Notes: a model not told the origin generated them from the sequence alone. A stretch of 64,000 nucleotides of DNA from Lithodes maja (GCA_037953745.1 JBAKBP010010425.1:1-64000), one strand, 5' to 3'. Numbered from the stretch's first letter, positions 11,051 through 22,370 are shown. Translations and numbers: made by a program.

Positions 11051-14000
11051 CTAAAGTTGCCCAGAGGCTATCTTCTGACGCCACAAGACGACGGCGCCAG
11101 CAGCAGCGCGTCTGGGACGCGTCCCGGTCCGAGAATGATCACCATCAGTAAGAGGTGAGTCGTTCCTTTGAGAATCCTCGGACCCAGCAATAACAGGTGG
11201 AGCGTCAGATTGCAATGCGGAATCGAGCTCCAAAGCGTACAAACGTGCGATAGGACGAACAGTAGTTCCAGTGGCTGTTTTCAATAGCACCACCCGCTCT
11301 ACAGAGTCTGCCCCCTTGTATACCTCCAACACGCGGCCTAATTTCCAGTATAAACGAGGACTATCTTCTTTAATTAAAACAACTTCGCCAACTGTAGGTG
11401 CCGTTGGTCTACCAGAGGGAGTAACACTCCTATCCCTCAATGCTAGCAGATATTCACTAATCCACCGTTTCCTAAAATCCTCGATTATCCTGGATATATA
11501 CTGGTATCTCTTAGACACCGCTACCTCAGAGTACAACGAGGGATCCTCTAACTCTACTATGGACTGAAAATCAGATGGAAACGCAGTCAATGGTTTTCCA
11601 TATAGCAAGTGAGCTGGCGTTAATGGTAGTGGTTCATGCAGGTCGGTGTACACATATGTAAGCGGGCGATCATTCACGACTGCCTCTATCTCTGTGAGGA
11701 CTGTCGTCAACTCACTCTTCTTTAATAGAGCACGTCCTACAACCGCTCTGAGTCCTGACTTTACTATGCCGACACACCGTTCCCACATTCCACCAAACCA
11801 AGGTGCCTTAACTGGAATGAACCTCCATTCGCACTTCTTCTCTCCCAAAAAAGTGATGATAGTAGGATCAGTACTCATATCCTTTAGATATTTTGATGCT
11901 TGGACATAAGTGGGAGCATTGTCGCTAAGAATGAGTTGAGGGAATGAACGACGGGCACAAAACCGTCTGAACGCCAGCATAAATTCTTCGCTAGACATAT
12001 TATCACATAGTTCTAGGTGTACCGCTCGAGACGTCGCACAGGTAAACAATAATATATAAACCTTCTCATGCTCCCTCGTCTTCAATGCCCCTGTGTAATC
12101 TAATCCTACCGCTTGGAAAGGTTCTACGTGCTTTACACGGCATTCAGGTAGAGGTGGAGCTGGTCCAGTTGCATATGGTTTACCCTTTAGTCTCTGGCAT
12201 ATTACACACTTTCTCACTACGCGTCGAGCTACTTGTCGAACTCTGGGTATCCACCATGTGAGACGTAAATTTGATATAATATGACATACTCCGTAGTGTT
12301 TTACTTCCCTATGTGCACGTATGATCAATAGATCAGTAACGTGATGTCTTGTTGGCATAAGTATAGGTCGGTTTGTGCCGTCTGGTACACCCGACCACTT
12401 CAGGCGACCCTCACACCTGATGAGGCCATTGTCTAGGTGCAATTTTAGTTGACGCACTATATTAGGCATTAATGTCTTATTCGAGCCTTTCAAGGATTCT
12501 AATTCATTGGAAAAGGTTTCCATTTGAACCCATTTGATCAAAGTTACTTCAGCTGCTTTAAATTTACGAGCATCAATGTTGTGACCCCTGTTGCAGAGTT
12601 GGCCCGTTACTTTAAGCTTAAGATTGGATACATATCGCAACACCCAAGCTACAACTCTGACTAGTTTATTATAGTCACCGAATCTTGCCCACTTTATGAT
12701 AGGACCCGGTGGCTCATTTGGTTGGGCTGTAACTGCCACTGTTTCCAGTGGCAGAAGTCCCTCACCAACAGCATGCCATATCATCCATTCACTTTCATGG
12801 AGCAGCCACCTTGGACCATGCCACCACAATTCGGACTTCATTAACTGGCTAGCCGTTATACCCCTAGTTATGAGATCACTAGGGTTTTCTTTTGTATTTA
12901 CATAATGATAAGCAACGTCTGGCAAAAGGGCTCTAATCTCATCTACCCTATTCCGCACATAAACTGGCAGAGACTTCTTGCTATGTATCCAGTTGAGTGC
13001 GACCTGACTATCGCACCATACATGAATGATTTCAATATTTAATTCGCTCTCGTATGCTGCGCGTACATGTTGCACCAGACGTGCTAATAGCAGCATGGCA
13101 GTCAATTCCATTTTAGGGATAGTTACCTTTTTAACCGGGGCTACCTTGGCCCGGGCTGTAACTAAATGTGCCCCAAATGAAGTAACAACATATATGGCTA
13201 CCCCGTATGCCGTGGCGCTAGCATCGCAAAACATGTGTAACGTAACGTCACCGAACGCCGCCACTTTACGAGGTATAGGTTTAATACATAGGACGGCATA
13301 TTCATTCAACAACAATGTCCCTTGGTCATTCAGGTCCTCGGGCAAACTGTCATCCCATCCTATCTTACGTCTCCAAACTTCCTGCATTAGAATCCTAGCT
13401 CTTATGGTAACAGGTAATGCTAGACCCAAAGGATCAAAAAATTGCGCAACTTTGCTCAACAGACTTCTTTTGGTGTGCGCTCCTGTCTGCTGAGCAAAAG
13501 ACCTTGTTTGAAAAGTTAGTATGTCATGTTTAGGTTGCCAGATCATCCCCAAATTTCTGGACTTTTCCTCGTTAAGAGATGCCGTACCATCCACCTGTAT
13601 TAAACTCTGAAGATCTTCACTATTAGTAACCCACTCGCGGAGAAATAGATGTGCATCCGCAAACAATCTGTGTGCTTGCCAGTATGCATATAACAAATCA
13701 TCTTGACTATCGCTAGTACCCTGCAAATTGTCAATGTATAATCCGCGAGATAGTTTACTTGTGTCCTCATGAGTGTCCGCTAGATGTTTTCTGATTGTGG
13801 CATTTAACAAAAACTGCGAGCAAGTGGCCCCAAAGAGTACAACCCGAAAACGGTATATTATGATGGGACTTTCAGAGTCGCTAATGTCGCCGAACCAAAG
13901 AAAGCGGGTAACATCTCTATCTTCCTCCTTTAGCTTGACCATCAAGAATGCCTTCTCGATGTCACTGGTATAGGCGTACTTCCCCAGCCTAAACCGCAAT

Positions 14001-16339
14001 AGATGTTGGGACAGGTCCGACACCATGGACGGACCTGTCAACAGGCAGTCATTTAGACTGGGTTGTTGTCCTTGGTGGGCAGAACAGTCATACACCACCC
14101 GTATTGGTGTGGTGACGCTGTCTTTCTTTACCCCATGATGGGCCAGATAGTGAACCCTACCCTTCTTACACGGTTCCTTGACATCGATTCTCTCTATAAA
14201 GCCCCTATCCTCATAACTCCGAAATACATCGTCATACGCCTGGCGCGTGCTCGGTTCGTTAGACAATTTCCGCTGCAATGCGCGCAAGCGACCTAATGCC
14301 AAACCATAGTTGGTAGGCAGGCTTATCTCACTGTTCTTCCAGGGTAAACTAACTTTATATTGCTTGTCTGAGGCACAGTAGCACACAGACTCTTCAAACC
14401 TTTGTAGCGCAACTTCCGAGTCATAATCAGTCTCCATAGGATTAATGCCTATGTGATCCAATCTCCACAGTCGTTCCAGGTCGAACTCGGCAGCCATCTT
14501 AGGGTCACTAGGTTGGGAATCCTCCCTTCCCAACTCTCCTGCCGCGGTTACATTGACTCTATATATCGAGACCGTGTCGACCAGGACCTTTGACTGTGTA
14601 GTATGCACCTTTCCGCTCATGCAGTATCCAAATTTAGTGGGGATTAAAATTACACCACACATCTTTTTAAATCCAGGGTATACTACTTCATAATAATGAT
14701 CCACACCAAGTAGAACATGCACCTCACTCTGATTTCCCATGGGATCTGACAAGTTAACCCCTTTGCTACGTAATGCGTGTTCCACCTTCTTCACACCCAC
14801 AGATACATATTCTGGTAGGGTGTCTACTACGATACAAGCCATAAAGTACCGGTTTTTACGATAGAAATATGAAATCTCCGCTATCTCGTAGTCTAGTTTA
14901 TCAGTAACCCCTGTGAAGCCCTGTAATCGAAGAGTCTCAGCCCCTACGATTCGGTGCTTCAATCCCACTAGTACGGACCTCTTTATAAAGGAACATTGAG
15001 ATCCTTGATCTAGAAGTACCCGACAAACTTTGTTAATGTCATTACCTTCCATGGGAATCTGTATTGTGGGCAATATAGTGGTGTCTTGCGTGCTACCTAG
15101 TGCCACAGTTGTAGTACCCTCATTTTTGATGTCTTTGACTTTATCTGCAGTAGGACACAACTTATCAAAGTGATGTCCTTTGCAGTGCCGACAGGGCCTT
15201 AAGTATGTAGCAGTACATTGTCCCTGCTTACCATGTTCCCCACTTAGACAACCTACACATAGCTTCAATCTTTTCGCCTGTGCTAGTTTTGTCTCATTTG
15301 TCGGGTATTTTACGCAGAAACTCCATTTATGTTTGTTGTTACATAGCTTACATAGAATCTGAGCAGGTTTCTTATACGCACCCTCTTTCTTTACTTTAGT
15401 CCCCACTGTCATGCTTACTGTTCCCCTCTTCTCCACATTCTCACTCCCTCCCGACACATACATTCTCCCTTTGTTCAACTGTAGATTATTGATCTCCTTA
15501 CTGAACTGAGTTTTGAATTCCCCCAGCTCAAATGATCTTACCTTATCAAGTATTGCCATAGGAAGCTTCTGACGCAAGATAATGACCATCATTTCCTGCG
15601 TTGTAAGCCCTAGGGTATCTAGCGATCGAGTATGGCACTCCATATTTGCCCTGAAGTTTGTCAACTCATCAACCTTATACTGTGGTTCTGCGAGCCCCAA
15701 CAAGGCAACAACATGGGCCATCTTCAACTGCTCTCTATCCCCGTATGTGGACTCTAATAGGTGTACCGCTTCAAGATAACTACCACCCACTACTGCAAAA
15801 CCCTCTATTAAATGTAAGGCCTCTCCTTCCATTTGTCCCTTCAGATAGTGAAACTTGCGGACATTATCCAAAGAGGATTCATGAACCGTAGATCGAAACA
15901 CGTCCCAGAAAGCTAACCACTCGGTTAACTTGCCCCCAAATGTAGGAAGATTGAGCTTAGGGAGGTGTACAGTATGTTTTGGGTCAGCCCTTCTATGGGC
16001 CTCATTATCGCCTCCCTTCTTACTTGCGACAGCACGCTGTAATAGGCGCTTCGCTCTAAAGACAGGTTCGTCATAGAGGGTGCGATTATCACACTCTGTA
16101 TCTATCTCTTCCTCCTCTATCATGTCAGCCACAATCACCTCACTCAGAGCCGTAATACGACCGTGGGTAGCCTGGACGTTATCTAATCTAGCCTCCAATT
16201 CCTCTAGTTCAGCAGTAGTGATGAAAGTGTTTAAGTCCACAATTAGCCTATTTAATACTCCCCAAAATCCCGCCCTTTGATTTTTAGGGGCTTTGCTTAG
16301 CACCCCACTAGACGGTGTCTCTGTATCGTTTTTATCCAT
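11051..16339 (-). CDS. BEL/Pao Gag-Pol polyprotein, 1762 residues
   Basis: Single uninterrupted frame from ATG 16339. Domains in order: Gag of the DUF1759 type (about residues 120-290, with LPKLNLPTFGGKLTEW); cysteine/histidine clusters of zinc-knuckle type (about 330-395, e.g. CRHCKGHHFDKLC); aspartic protease (LLDQGSQCSF, about 440); reverse transcriptase (about 730-900, with SDIEKAF and LYIDNLQG); RNase H (MFCDASATAYG, about 1035); integrase with an H/C zinc site (HREVKHYG, CVICQR) and catalytic D, D, E in GLDYTG (about 1413), LSDNAPT (about 1473) and MWERCVG (about 1518). The reverse transcriptase active site reads YIDN rather than YVDD; I believe Asn there is a lineage variant in BEL elements, but this should be compared. 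It would make the virus-like particle proteins and enzymes of the element. Length and order are normal for the family. Confidence 0.96.
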   Translation of the reverse strand: MDKNDTETPSSGVLSKAPKNQRAGFWGVLNRLIVDLNTFITTAELEELEARLDNVQATHGRITALSEVIVADMIEEEEIDTECDNRTLYDEPVFRAKRLLQRAVASKKGGDNEAHRRADPKHTVHLPKLNLPTFGGKLTEWLAFWDVFRSTVHESSLDNVRKFHYLKGQMEGEALHLIEGFAVVGGSYLEAVHLLESTYGDREQLKMAHVVALLGLAEPQYKVDELTNFRANMECHTRSLDTLGLTTQEMMVIILRQKLPMAILDKVRSFELGEFKTQFSKEINNLQLNKGRMYVSGGSENVEKRGTVSMTVGTKVKKEGAYKKPAQILCKLCNNKHKWSFCVKYPTNETKLAQAKRLKLCVGCLSGEHGKQGQCTATYLRPCRHCKGHHFDKLCPTADKVKDIKNEGTTTVALGSTQDTTILPTIQIPMEGNDINKVCRVLLDQGSQCSFIKRSVLVGLKHRIVGAETLRLQGFTGVTDKLDYEIAEISYFYRKNRYFMACIVVDTLPEYVSVGVKKVEHALRSKGVNLSDPMGNQSEVHVLLGVDHYYEVVYPGFKKMCGVILIPTKFGYCMSGKVHTTQSKVLVDTVSIYRVNVTAAGELGREDSQPSDPKMAAEFDLERLWRLDHIGINPMETDYDSEVALQRFEESVCYCASDKQYKVSLPWKNSEISLPTNYGLALGRLRALQRKLSNEPSTRQAYDDVFRSYEDRGFIERIDVKEPCKKGRVHYLAHHGVKKDSVTTPIRVVYDCSAHQGQQPSLNDCLLTGPSMVSDLSQHLLRFRLGKYAYTSDIEKAFLMVKLKEEDRDVTRFLWFGDISDSESPIIIYRFRVVLFGATCSQFLLNATIRKHLADTHEDTSKLSRGLYIDNLQGTSDSQDDLLYAYWQAHRLFADAHLFLREWVTNSEDLQSLIQVDGTASLNEEKSRNLGMIWQPKHDILTFQTRSFAQQTGAHTKRSLLSKVAQFFDPLGLALPVTIRARILMQEVWRRKIGWDDSLPEDLNDQGTLLLNEYAVLCIKPIPRKVAAFGDVTLHMFCDASATAYGVAIYVVTSFGAHLVTARAKVAPVKKVTIPKMELTAMLLLARLVQHVRAAYESELNIEIIHVWCDSQVALNWIHSKKSLPVYVRNRVDEIRALLPDVAYHYVNTKENPSDLITRGITASQLMKSELWWHGPRWLLHESEWMIWHAVGEGLLPLETVAVTAQPNEPPGPIIKWARFGDYNKLVRVVAWVLRYVSNLKLKVTGQLCNRGHNIDARKFKAAEVTLIKWVQMETFSNELESLKGSNKTLMPNIVRQLKLHLDNGLIRCEGRLKWSGVPDGTNRPILMPTRHHVTDLLIIRAHREVKHYGVCHIISNLRLTWWIPRVRQVARRVVRKCVICQRLKGKPYATGPAPPLPECRVKHVEPFQAVGLDYTGALKTREHEKVYILLFTCATSRAVHLELCDNMSSEEFMLAFRRFCARRSFPQLILSDNAPTYVQASKYLKDMSTDPTIITFLGEKKCEWRFIPVKAPWFGGMWERCVGIVKSGLRAVVGRALLKKSELTTVLTEIEAVVNDRPLTYVYTDLHEPLPLTPAHLLYGKPLTAFPSDFQSIVELEDPSLYSEVAVSKRYQYISRIIEDFRKRWISEYLLALRDRSVTPSGRPTAPTVGEVVLIKEDSPRLYWKLGRVLEVYKGADSVERVVLLKTATGTTVRPIARLYALELDSALQSDAPPVIAGSEDSQRNDSPLTDGDHSRTGTRPRRAAAGAVVLWRQKIASGQL

Positions 16340-16730
16340 TTTGCATGCGAGCCTATAGGCTATGTATCTAAATATTACGTTACAAAGACAACGGCCAAAT
16401 AATAGTCTAATTAAGAGACGCCAACCGGCGGACTTCTATGTTATGGAGAAAAAATAGTACACTAAATAGCAATACCTACTAGTGGATCATATTGAACAAG
16501 AAGAAATGTTAGGTCAGGTCATATGTCACAGGAAGTCTGAAACGGAAAAGAAAATTATTGGGGAAAGATGATGGGTGGGATGCAAGACTTAGGCAGGCAC
16601 AACGATGTGACCTTGCATTCCGGCTCTAACCATCGCTTGGCTAGCCTTGCCAGTTTATCATAGAGTTGTTCCTGCATCCTGTTATATGTCCCCTTGTTCA
16701 TTGCCTTAAAATCCCTTACTGGTAGCTAAA
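16340..16730 (-). other. BEL leader between primer site and Gag-Pol
   Basis: About 390 bp of transcribed leader on the minus strand with no long frame. Nothing else recognised. Confidence 0.6.
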
Positions 16731-16748
16731 TCCCGGGTCTGGGTACCA
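16731..16748 (-). other. BEL primer-binding site
   Basis: The plus strand here reads TCCCGGGTCTGGGTACCA, which has the form of a tRNA 3' end including CCA. On the minus (RNA-sense) strand it begins TGGTACCC, one base after the 5' LTR. I cannot name the tRNA with certainty. Confidence 0.8.
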
Positions 16749-16749
16749 A

Positions 16750-17546
16750 TGTGGTAAACTATCAATGGAAGTTAAATATTACTAAGCTATAATGAATCAA
16801 ATAAAATCAATCTAAATGAAAACTACTCTATATCTAAATTGAATTCAATCTGAAACAAGCTAATTTATATCCAAAGGTCTCACATATTAAATGTATATAT
16901 AGGGTAAGGTTATAAGGGTTAATATTAGCCAGGAATTAACTCACCAATAGTTCCACGTGGCAATGAGGCAAGGGAGAACGTTTTACCCAATATGGCGGTG
17001 GACAATGGGGAACGAGACTTCGGTCCCAAGACTCGAGTCAAGTTAAAGAAAGAATAAATGATTACATGGGAATGGACATGATTATTATAATTTATGTTTA
17101 TCTATCAGTCAGTCATGATGTCGATGAGAGCGTCGTGATGGTGTAGCTGAGTGTATTGCTGTATGTGTATTGTGATTAGAGGCACAAAAGCTCGATCAAC
17201 TGAGGGCGGAAATCTAGATGTTAACTGGTTGGTGTTCGTGAAGGCTCTGGCGTTCCTCAAAAGCACACCTTGCTGCCTTGGCAAACCGCCAAGAGCCCAA
17301 ATTATCGTACCGCATCTAGGTTAATCTATACGATAAATTATATTAATATATACGATAAATTCATATATACTACATAAGACCATGGCAATATTGCTTAATA
17401 GCATATTAGGCCTTTTATAACTTAACTTATTTACAATCTTATAATATTCGATCTACTCATCCTACGTCGTGCTGTAGGAGAGATCGTGACGTCACAGAGA
17501 CATACGAGATCACAAAAGCGTCATATTCTATCGTATTTATACGATA
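16750..17546 (-). repeat. BEL 5' LTR
   Basis: 797 bp, same length as 10215-11011 and differing at about 12 positions. It should hold the element's promoter. The 18-bp inverted repeat at 17529-17546 at its outer edge contains a TATAAA-like core on the minus strand, but its position at the LTR edge makes it an unlikely functional TATA box. Confidence 0.93.
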
Positions 17547-17551
17547 GTAAT
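17547..17551. other. BEL target-site duplication, right copy
   Basis: GTAAT, identical to 10210-10214 and directly abutting the LTR. Confidence 0.9.
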
Positions 17552-17761
17552 TGAAGGGGGGTGAAACAGGGGAAAGTGGGGATTTTGACATATGTGGAGG
17601 AGTGATAGGAGGTATGGAGGGGAATTATCTCACTTAAACACCATTTCTTTCGTTTTAAGTGCTACTGGGGTATTTTATAAGGTTTTCTAGGCCTTACCTC
17701 TTAAGAGTGTTCTCGCCTTTGCCCACCAAAACCTCTTAAGAGTGTTCTCACCGTTCCCGGG
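17552..17761. other. Unidentified DNA between BEL element and Jockey fragment (right)
   Basis: Anonymous sequence with a short direct repeat, CTCTTAAGAGTGTTCTC, at about 17700 and 17730, that itself contains the palindrome CTCTTAAGAG. Counterpart of 9803-10209. No gene. Confidence 0.5.
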
Positions 17762-19420
17762 ATAAGGATGTACTTTCCACCCTCTCTGGGCTTAATACTA
17801 AGAAGGTATACTGACCGAATGGTGTTCCGCCTGTTGTACTAAAAGACTGTGCTTCCGTGCTAACTCCCTGCCTAGGCAAACTCTTCCGCCTCTATCTCTC
17901 CTAACGTCTTCCCTTCTTGCTGGAAGATCACTCTCATTCAACCTGTCCCAAAGAAGGGTGACTGCTCTCAACACTCCATCTATCATCCAATTGCTCTTAT
18001 TCCATGTATCTTTTAAGTTTTTAAAACTATTCTTACCTTAAAATTTCTAAAGAATTGATCTTCCCATAACCTACTCTCAGGCTGCCAGTATAGCTTCCTT
18101 AACCCCTTCCGACATATGACGCGATTTTGAGCCGATTAGGGATACTTTATGGCCTTTGTTACCATCAGGGGTATTTAGAAACCTTTAGTTTAGTTACTTC
18201 AACCTCTGCAGTTTCTTATCTTACTAACTCTTGGTCATCCTCCATTCGGAACTTTGGTGAGACTTTTTATTTTGCGCTAGACATACCGAAGGCCTTCGAT
18301 AGAGTCTGGCACAAATCCCTCCTTCGGATTCTATTACTCCATCTGTGCCTTTGTCGTCTCTAATTTCCTTTCCAGCTTTTCCATAGCTGCGGTTATAGAT
18401 GGCCATCGTTCACTTCCTCAACCTATCAATTCCGGTGTTCCTCAGGGTTCTGTCCTATCTCCAATTCATTAACGACATTCTCAATTGCACCATTCACTCA
18501 TATGCTGATGAATCTACATTACACTATTCTACTAGTCTTCCGCAACATCACTTACAGCAGGAACTCCAAACCTCATGTAAGGAGGCCATAAAGCACCTAT
18601 CTACTGACCTCTCTACTATCTCTAATTGGGTCAGAGGAAAGTTTGTTACTTTCAAAGTTTCCAAAACTCAATTTCTGCCTTTTCGTCGCTCCCTTCCAAA
18701 AAACTATGAGTTACTCTTCAACAACATACAAATTAACCCATCATCTTCTATTAATACCCTCAGTGTCTCTTTTTCTTCTGATCTCTCTTGGAAAGATCAT
18801 AATACCACTCTTGCTAAAACAGCTTCCCAGAAGCTGGGTGTGCTTAACCGCCCCCGGGGGTTAATTTCCCCTGCGCAGCTTCTTGCTTTGTACAGGGGCA
18901 CAGTGTGTCCATGTATTGAGTATTGTTCACATGTGTAGGGAGGATCCTTTCACACAGCACTTCTAAACAAAGTAGAAAAGAAAGTCTTCTGTCTCATTAA
19001 CTCATGTCTTCTCGCCAATTCTCTGCAGTCTCTCTCTCTTCGCCACAATGTTGCATCCCTCGCACTGTTCTACCGCTATTACAATAATCAGTGTTCCTCA
19101 GAGCTCCCTCAGTGTATACCACCCCATCTTCGTAGACCTCGTAGAACCCATCTTGCAACACAATCCCACCCCTACTCTGTGCAACTCTCCAACCCAAGAC
19201 TGAAATGTTATTCTCAATCTTTCTTCTATTCAACAGCTGAGCTCTGGAACTCTCTCCCAGAATCAGTCTATGACTTAAATTGCTTCAAACTCTGTCTGTC
19301 CAGGCATTTTGGCTCGAACGTCCCTTGATTATAGCCCTGTCACTCTTCCAGTTCTGGGGTAGGCACTCTTCACAGGCAGTTCTGATTTTTGTCTTTCTCA
19401 CTCACATAGAACAAAATCCG
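17762..19420 (+). mobile_element. Jockey-type LINE, right fragment (reverse transcriptase and 3' UTR)
   Basis: Continuation of the Jockey element. Decayed reverse transcriptase motifs appear in several frames: LSGLNTKK and PPVVLKDCASVLTPCL (about 17778-17880), ALDIPKAFDRVWHKSLL (18127-18363 frame), IHSYADES in place of the catalytic ADD box (18399-18938 frame, ADE instead of ADD), then LGVLNR, LALYRGTVCPCIEYCSHV, and a C-terminal part to about 19329 ending near AELWNSLPESVYDLNCFK. Stops and frameshifts are numerous, so it is old and dead. The 3' UTR to about 19420 has a relative at 46021-46135. Confidence 0.85.
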
Positions 19421-19686
19421 ATACAAAGGTCAGCAAGTACAAAAGTATAATATTACTATATGGTCAAGGTCATAGAGCAAGGTCAAGTATTTATGTCAAT
19501 TTAATCACTTCCTAATGGTATATTTAAATCTCACCAAATTCGCAGAAATGGTTGACCTTGATAAAATAATTATAATTATAAATTAGTTGACACATTCCGC
19601 AAGGGTCAAGATAAAGGTCAAAGGTCAACTCCAATTATATTCATGATTTCTCCTAACTTAATCTATAAAGTACATACATAGGCTAC
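19421..19686. repeat. AGGTCA-rich degenerate repeat, right part
   Basis: Resumes the repeat seen at 8380-9211, including a third AGGTCA-A-AGGTCA at 19615-19627 and the spacer CTCACCAAATTCGCAGAAAT. It shows that the Jockey element inserted inside this repeat. Confidence 0.72.
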
Positions 19687-21558
19687 TTCTATCTATCTAT
19701 CTATCTATTGCCTGACGCCGTGATCCCCGAAGGGGTGGCCACGAACGAACCGCCCCCATGCACCTCTGTCCCCAGTCAGTCGACGCCCCTCCCCCCAACC
19801 AGCACCGCCTTCGTTCATGTAGTTCCTCACTCCATCCTTCCACCTCATATTCGGTCTACCTCTCCCCCTCTGTCCCTCCACCTCGCTCTCGTACACCCTC
19901 TTAGTCATTCTCTCGCTTTCCATACGTTCCATAATATTATGGCCGAACCATCTCAAGTTGTTCCTTTTCACACTTTCCAGCACATCTACCTCCACACCAC
20001 ACCTCCTTCTTACTTCCTCATTAGTCTGTCTATCCCTCCATGTAACTCCGCACACACTCCTTAAGTAATTCATTTCCACTGCTCTCACTCTTGGTCCGAG
20101 TCTCTCAACCAACGTCCATGCTTCGCTTCCGTAAGTCAGTGTCGGGATTACCACACTGTCATGCAAGGACTTCTTCACTTCCATACTGACCACCCTATTT
20201 CTTGTTACTGCTTTTAGCATTCCTACAACCCTCTTCCCCTGTTGTACCCTCTCCCGCACCTCTTCATCCATAGTCCCATCTTTACTCAACACACTGCCCA
20301 GATACTTAAAAGAGTTGACGATCTCCATAGCCTGATCGTTCAGCTTCACCTCACACTCTGTGACTTCACCCCTTTCGAAGACCATAACCTTGCTCTTCCC
20401 CGTATTTACCTTCAAATTCCGTTTTTCGCACACTGTTCCAAACTCATTTACCAGACCCTGCAACTCCCATTCATTATCACTCATCAGAACTGTATCATCC
20501 GCAAACAGCAGTATAGGTAGCTTCCACTCAATTCCCTCCCTTTTCAGCGATACACCAACATCCACTGCTCTTGATAGTATTTCTTTCATAACTCCATCCA
20601 TATATACAGTAAACAACCACAGGGACATCACACACCCCTGTTTCAAACCAACATTCAGGTCAAAGAACTCGCTCTGCTCACTCTCCACACATACTGCCGC
20701 CTTTGCACCCTCATACATGCTCTTCACTGCTTTCAGCAACTTGCCCTCTACTCCGTATATTCTAAGTACTTTCCACAAACCTTCTCTATCCACTCTGTCA
20801 TAGGCCTTCTCCAAGTCCATAAAGGCAACATACACCTTTTGTTTCTTCTCCAGATACTTCTCCACAACACAATTCAGGGTAAAAATCTGATCTACACATC
20901 CTCTTCCCTTCCTAAAACCTCCCTGCTCGTCGCCTATCCATTTCTCCGTTCTCACTCTCACTCTCTCAATCACTACCCTACTGTATACCTTCCCTACTAC
21001 GCTTAGAAGACATATTCCTCGGTGGTTACCACACACTCCTCTTTCCCCTTTGCCCTTATATAGGGGGACTATTATGCCAGTCTTCCAGTCATCGGGTGCA
21101 CTCCCCTTCTCCCATGCTAGTTTGCACATTTTCCATACCCATTCTATCACTATCTCACCACCATACCTCAACATTTCCCCACACACTCCATCTGTTCCTG
21201 GTGCTTTCCCCAACTTCACTCTTTTCATGGCTTCCCACACTTCTGACCTCCTGATCCCCACCTCCTCCTCCACTACTTCTCTTCTTCTCCCTCCCATACC
21301 ATATCCAGCTATGTTTGCTGGCTCTTCATTCCTTTCATTTAGCAACTCACTGAAGTACTCCCTCCATCTTTCAACTCTCTCTTGCTTCTCGGCTAGCATT
21401 CTCCCATTCTTATCTTTCACACCCTTACTGTTTCCCTTGCTACCTTCCCTAACTTTCTTGACTTCTTTCCAGAACAGTTTCTTACTCTCCCTCCATTTTA
21501 CACTCAGATTCCTTCCAAATTCCTCATCTACTCTTCTCTTACTTTCCTTCACTATTGT
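19687..21558 (-). mobile_element. RTE-type LINE, copy 1 (5'-truncated)
   Basis: Minus-strand LINE ending in a short TCTA tail (19687-19708). It is 5'-truncated just inside the linker between endonuclease and reverse transcriptase. It is closely related to the near-complete copy at 47080-50293, and the 3' termini coincide. I found no clear target duplication. Confidence 0.92.
19705..21552 (-). pseudogene. RTE reverse transcriptase, N-terminally truncated
   Basis: 615 codons open from 21552 to the stop at 19705. It contains GKAPGTDGVCGEML, CGNHRGICLLSVVGK, EQGGFRKGRGCVDQIF, FMDLEKAYDRVD, GLKQGCVMS and LLFADDTVLMSD (intact catalytic Asp pair), and the C-terminal segment SFKYLGSVLSKDG. The endonuclease is missing through 5' truncation, so it cannot act alone. 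Relative to the copy at 47262 it has a 6-base in-frame insertion (AATATT near 19935) and a Pro-to-Leu change after CVMS. Role: target-primed reverse transcription of the LINE RNA. Confidence 0.9.
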
Positions 21559-22370
21559 TTAATATCCCATGATAATATACCGTACTCTGTAGGCAGCGTT
21601 GCACCAAATATATCCGGCACCGCTGCACATGTTTTCATCAGTAACATACGGTCGGCACTCAGCATAGCAGTGCCACCCCAGCTCTGTATATCTTTGGCTA
21701 ATAAGAACCTATAAACTTATCTCTGGACTTTTATTCTACATCCTTGTGCAAGAAAGGATTATCAAGGTTGTTGTAGCTTCAAATGACAACCATACAGGTT
21801 TGACAATGTGGATTATATTAAAACAAAATACATTCATTATGAATACAACACGCAACCATGGCTAGAAGATATAATTGAAAGGGTTCAGCACTAGTATTTG
21901 TGGACACTTTTTCACTTATAAAATGTGTTCTACCTGGAACAAATTTGCCTCAGAAGTTGTAAACAGGTTTTCAGTAAATCTGTCCAAGATGAGAGTAGAT
22001 TGTATTGTGTACACTCTGTAAGGAGTGTATTGCACTACGAATATCTCCCCTGAATGGACCGCAAGGTCTCCGAGATACTAACTACTCCTTGTAACTCTCC
22101 CCTACATTTTCTTTTGATCACCAATACCACGCATAAATTATTATAACCCAACGATTTTTTTTCCCACAGCTTCCCATTCATTAGCATTCTTTAGTCATAT
22201 TTTCCATCATTAAGTCTTTGGGATGTCGGTCTGCATCTCTTTTTTGTTCTGCCTCTCTTTTTTGTTCTGCCTCTCTCTCTTCGTTTGATGTTTAAAGAGG
22301 AAAAAATCAATTGTATCCTTATGATTGCAATTATGGTGGCCTGGGGGGGAGGATGAGAGGCTGAGAGAGA
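21559..22370. other. Anonymous non-coding DNA
   Basis: No gene, known repeat or RNA recognised in about 800 bp between the RTE copy and the microsatellites. Confidence 0.5.

Larger units (their letters stand above)
10215..17546 (-). mobile_element. BEL/Pao LTR retrotransposon, essentially complete
   Basis: 7,332 bp flanked by GTAAT duplications. On the minus strand the order is 5' LTR (16750-17546), primer-binding site (16731-16748), leader, one Gag-Pol frame (16339-11051), polypurine tract, 3' LTR (10215-11011). The two LTRs are both 797 bp and I count about 12 substitutions between them (about 1.5%) and no indels, so the insertion is fairly young. The coding frame has no stop or frameshift. 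It lies inside a Jockey LINE (9212-9802 and 17762-19420). Confidence 0.96.

Noticed and set aside
11051..16339. An envelope gene in the BEL element
   Set aside because: The frame ends shortly after the integrase and the polypurine tract follows within about 40 bp; there is no room for env.
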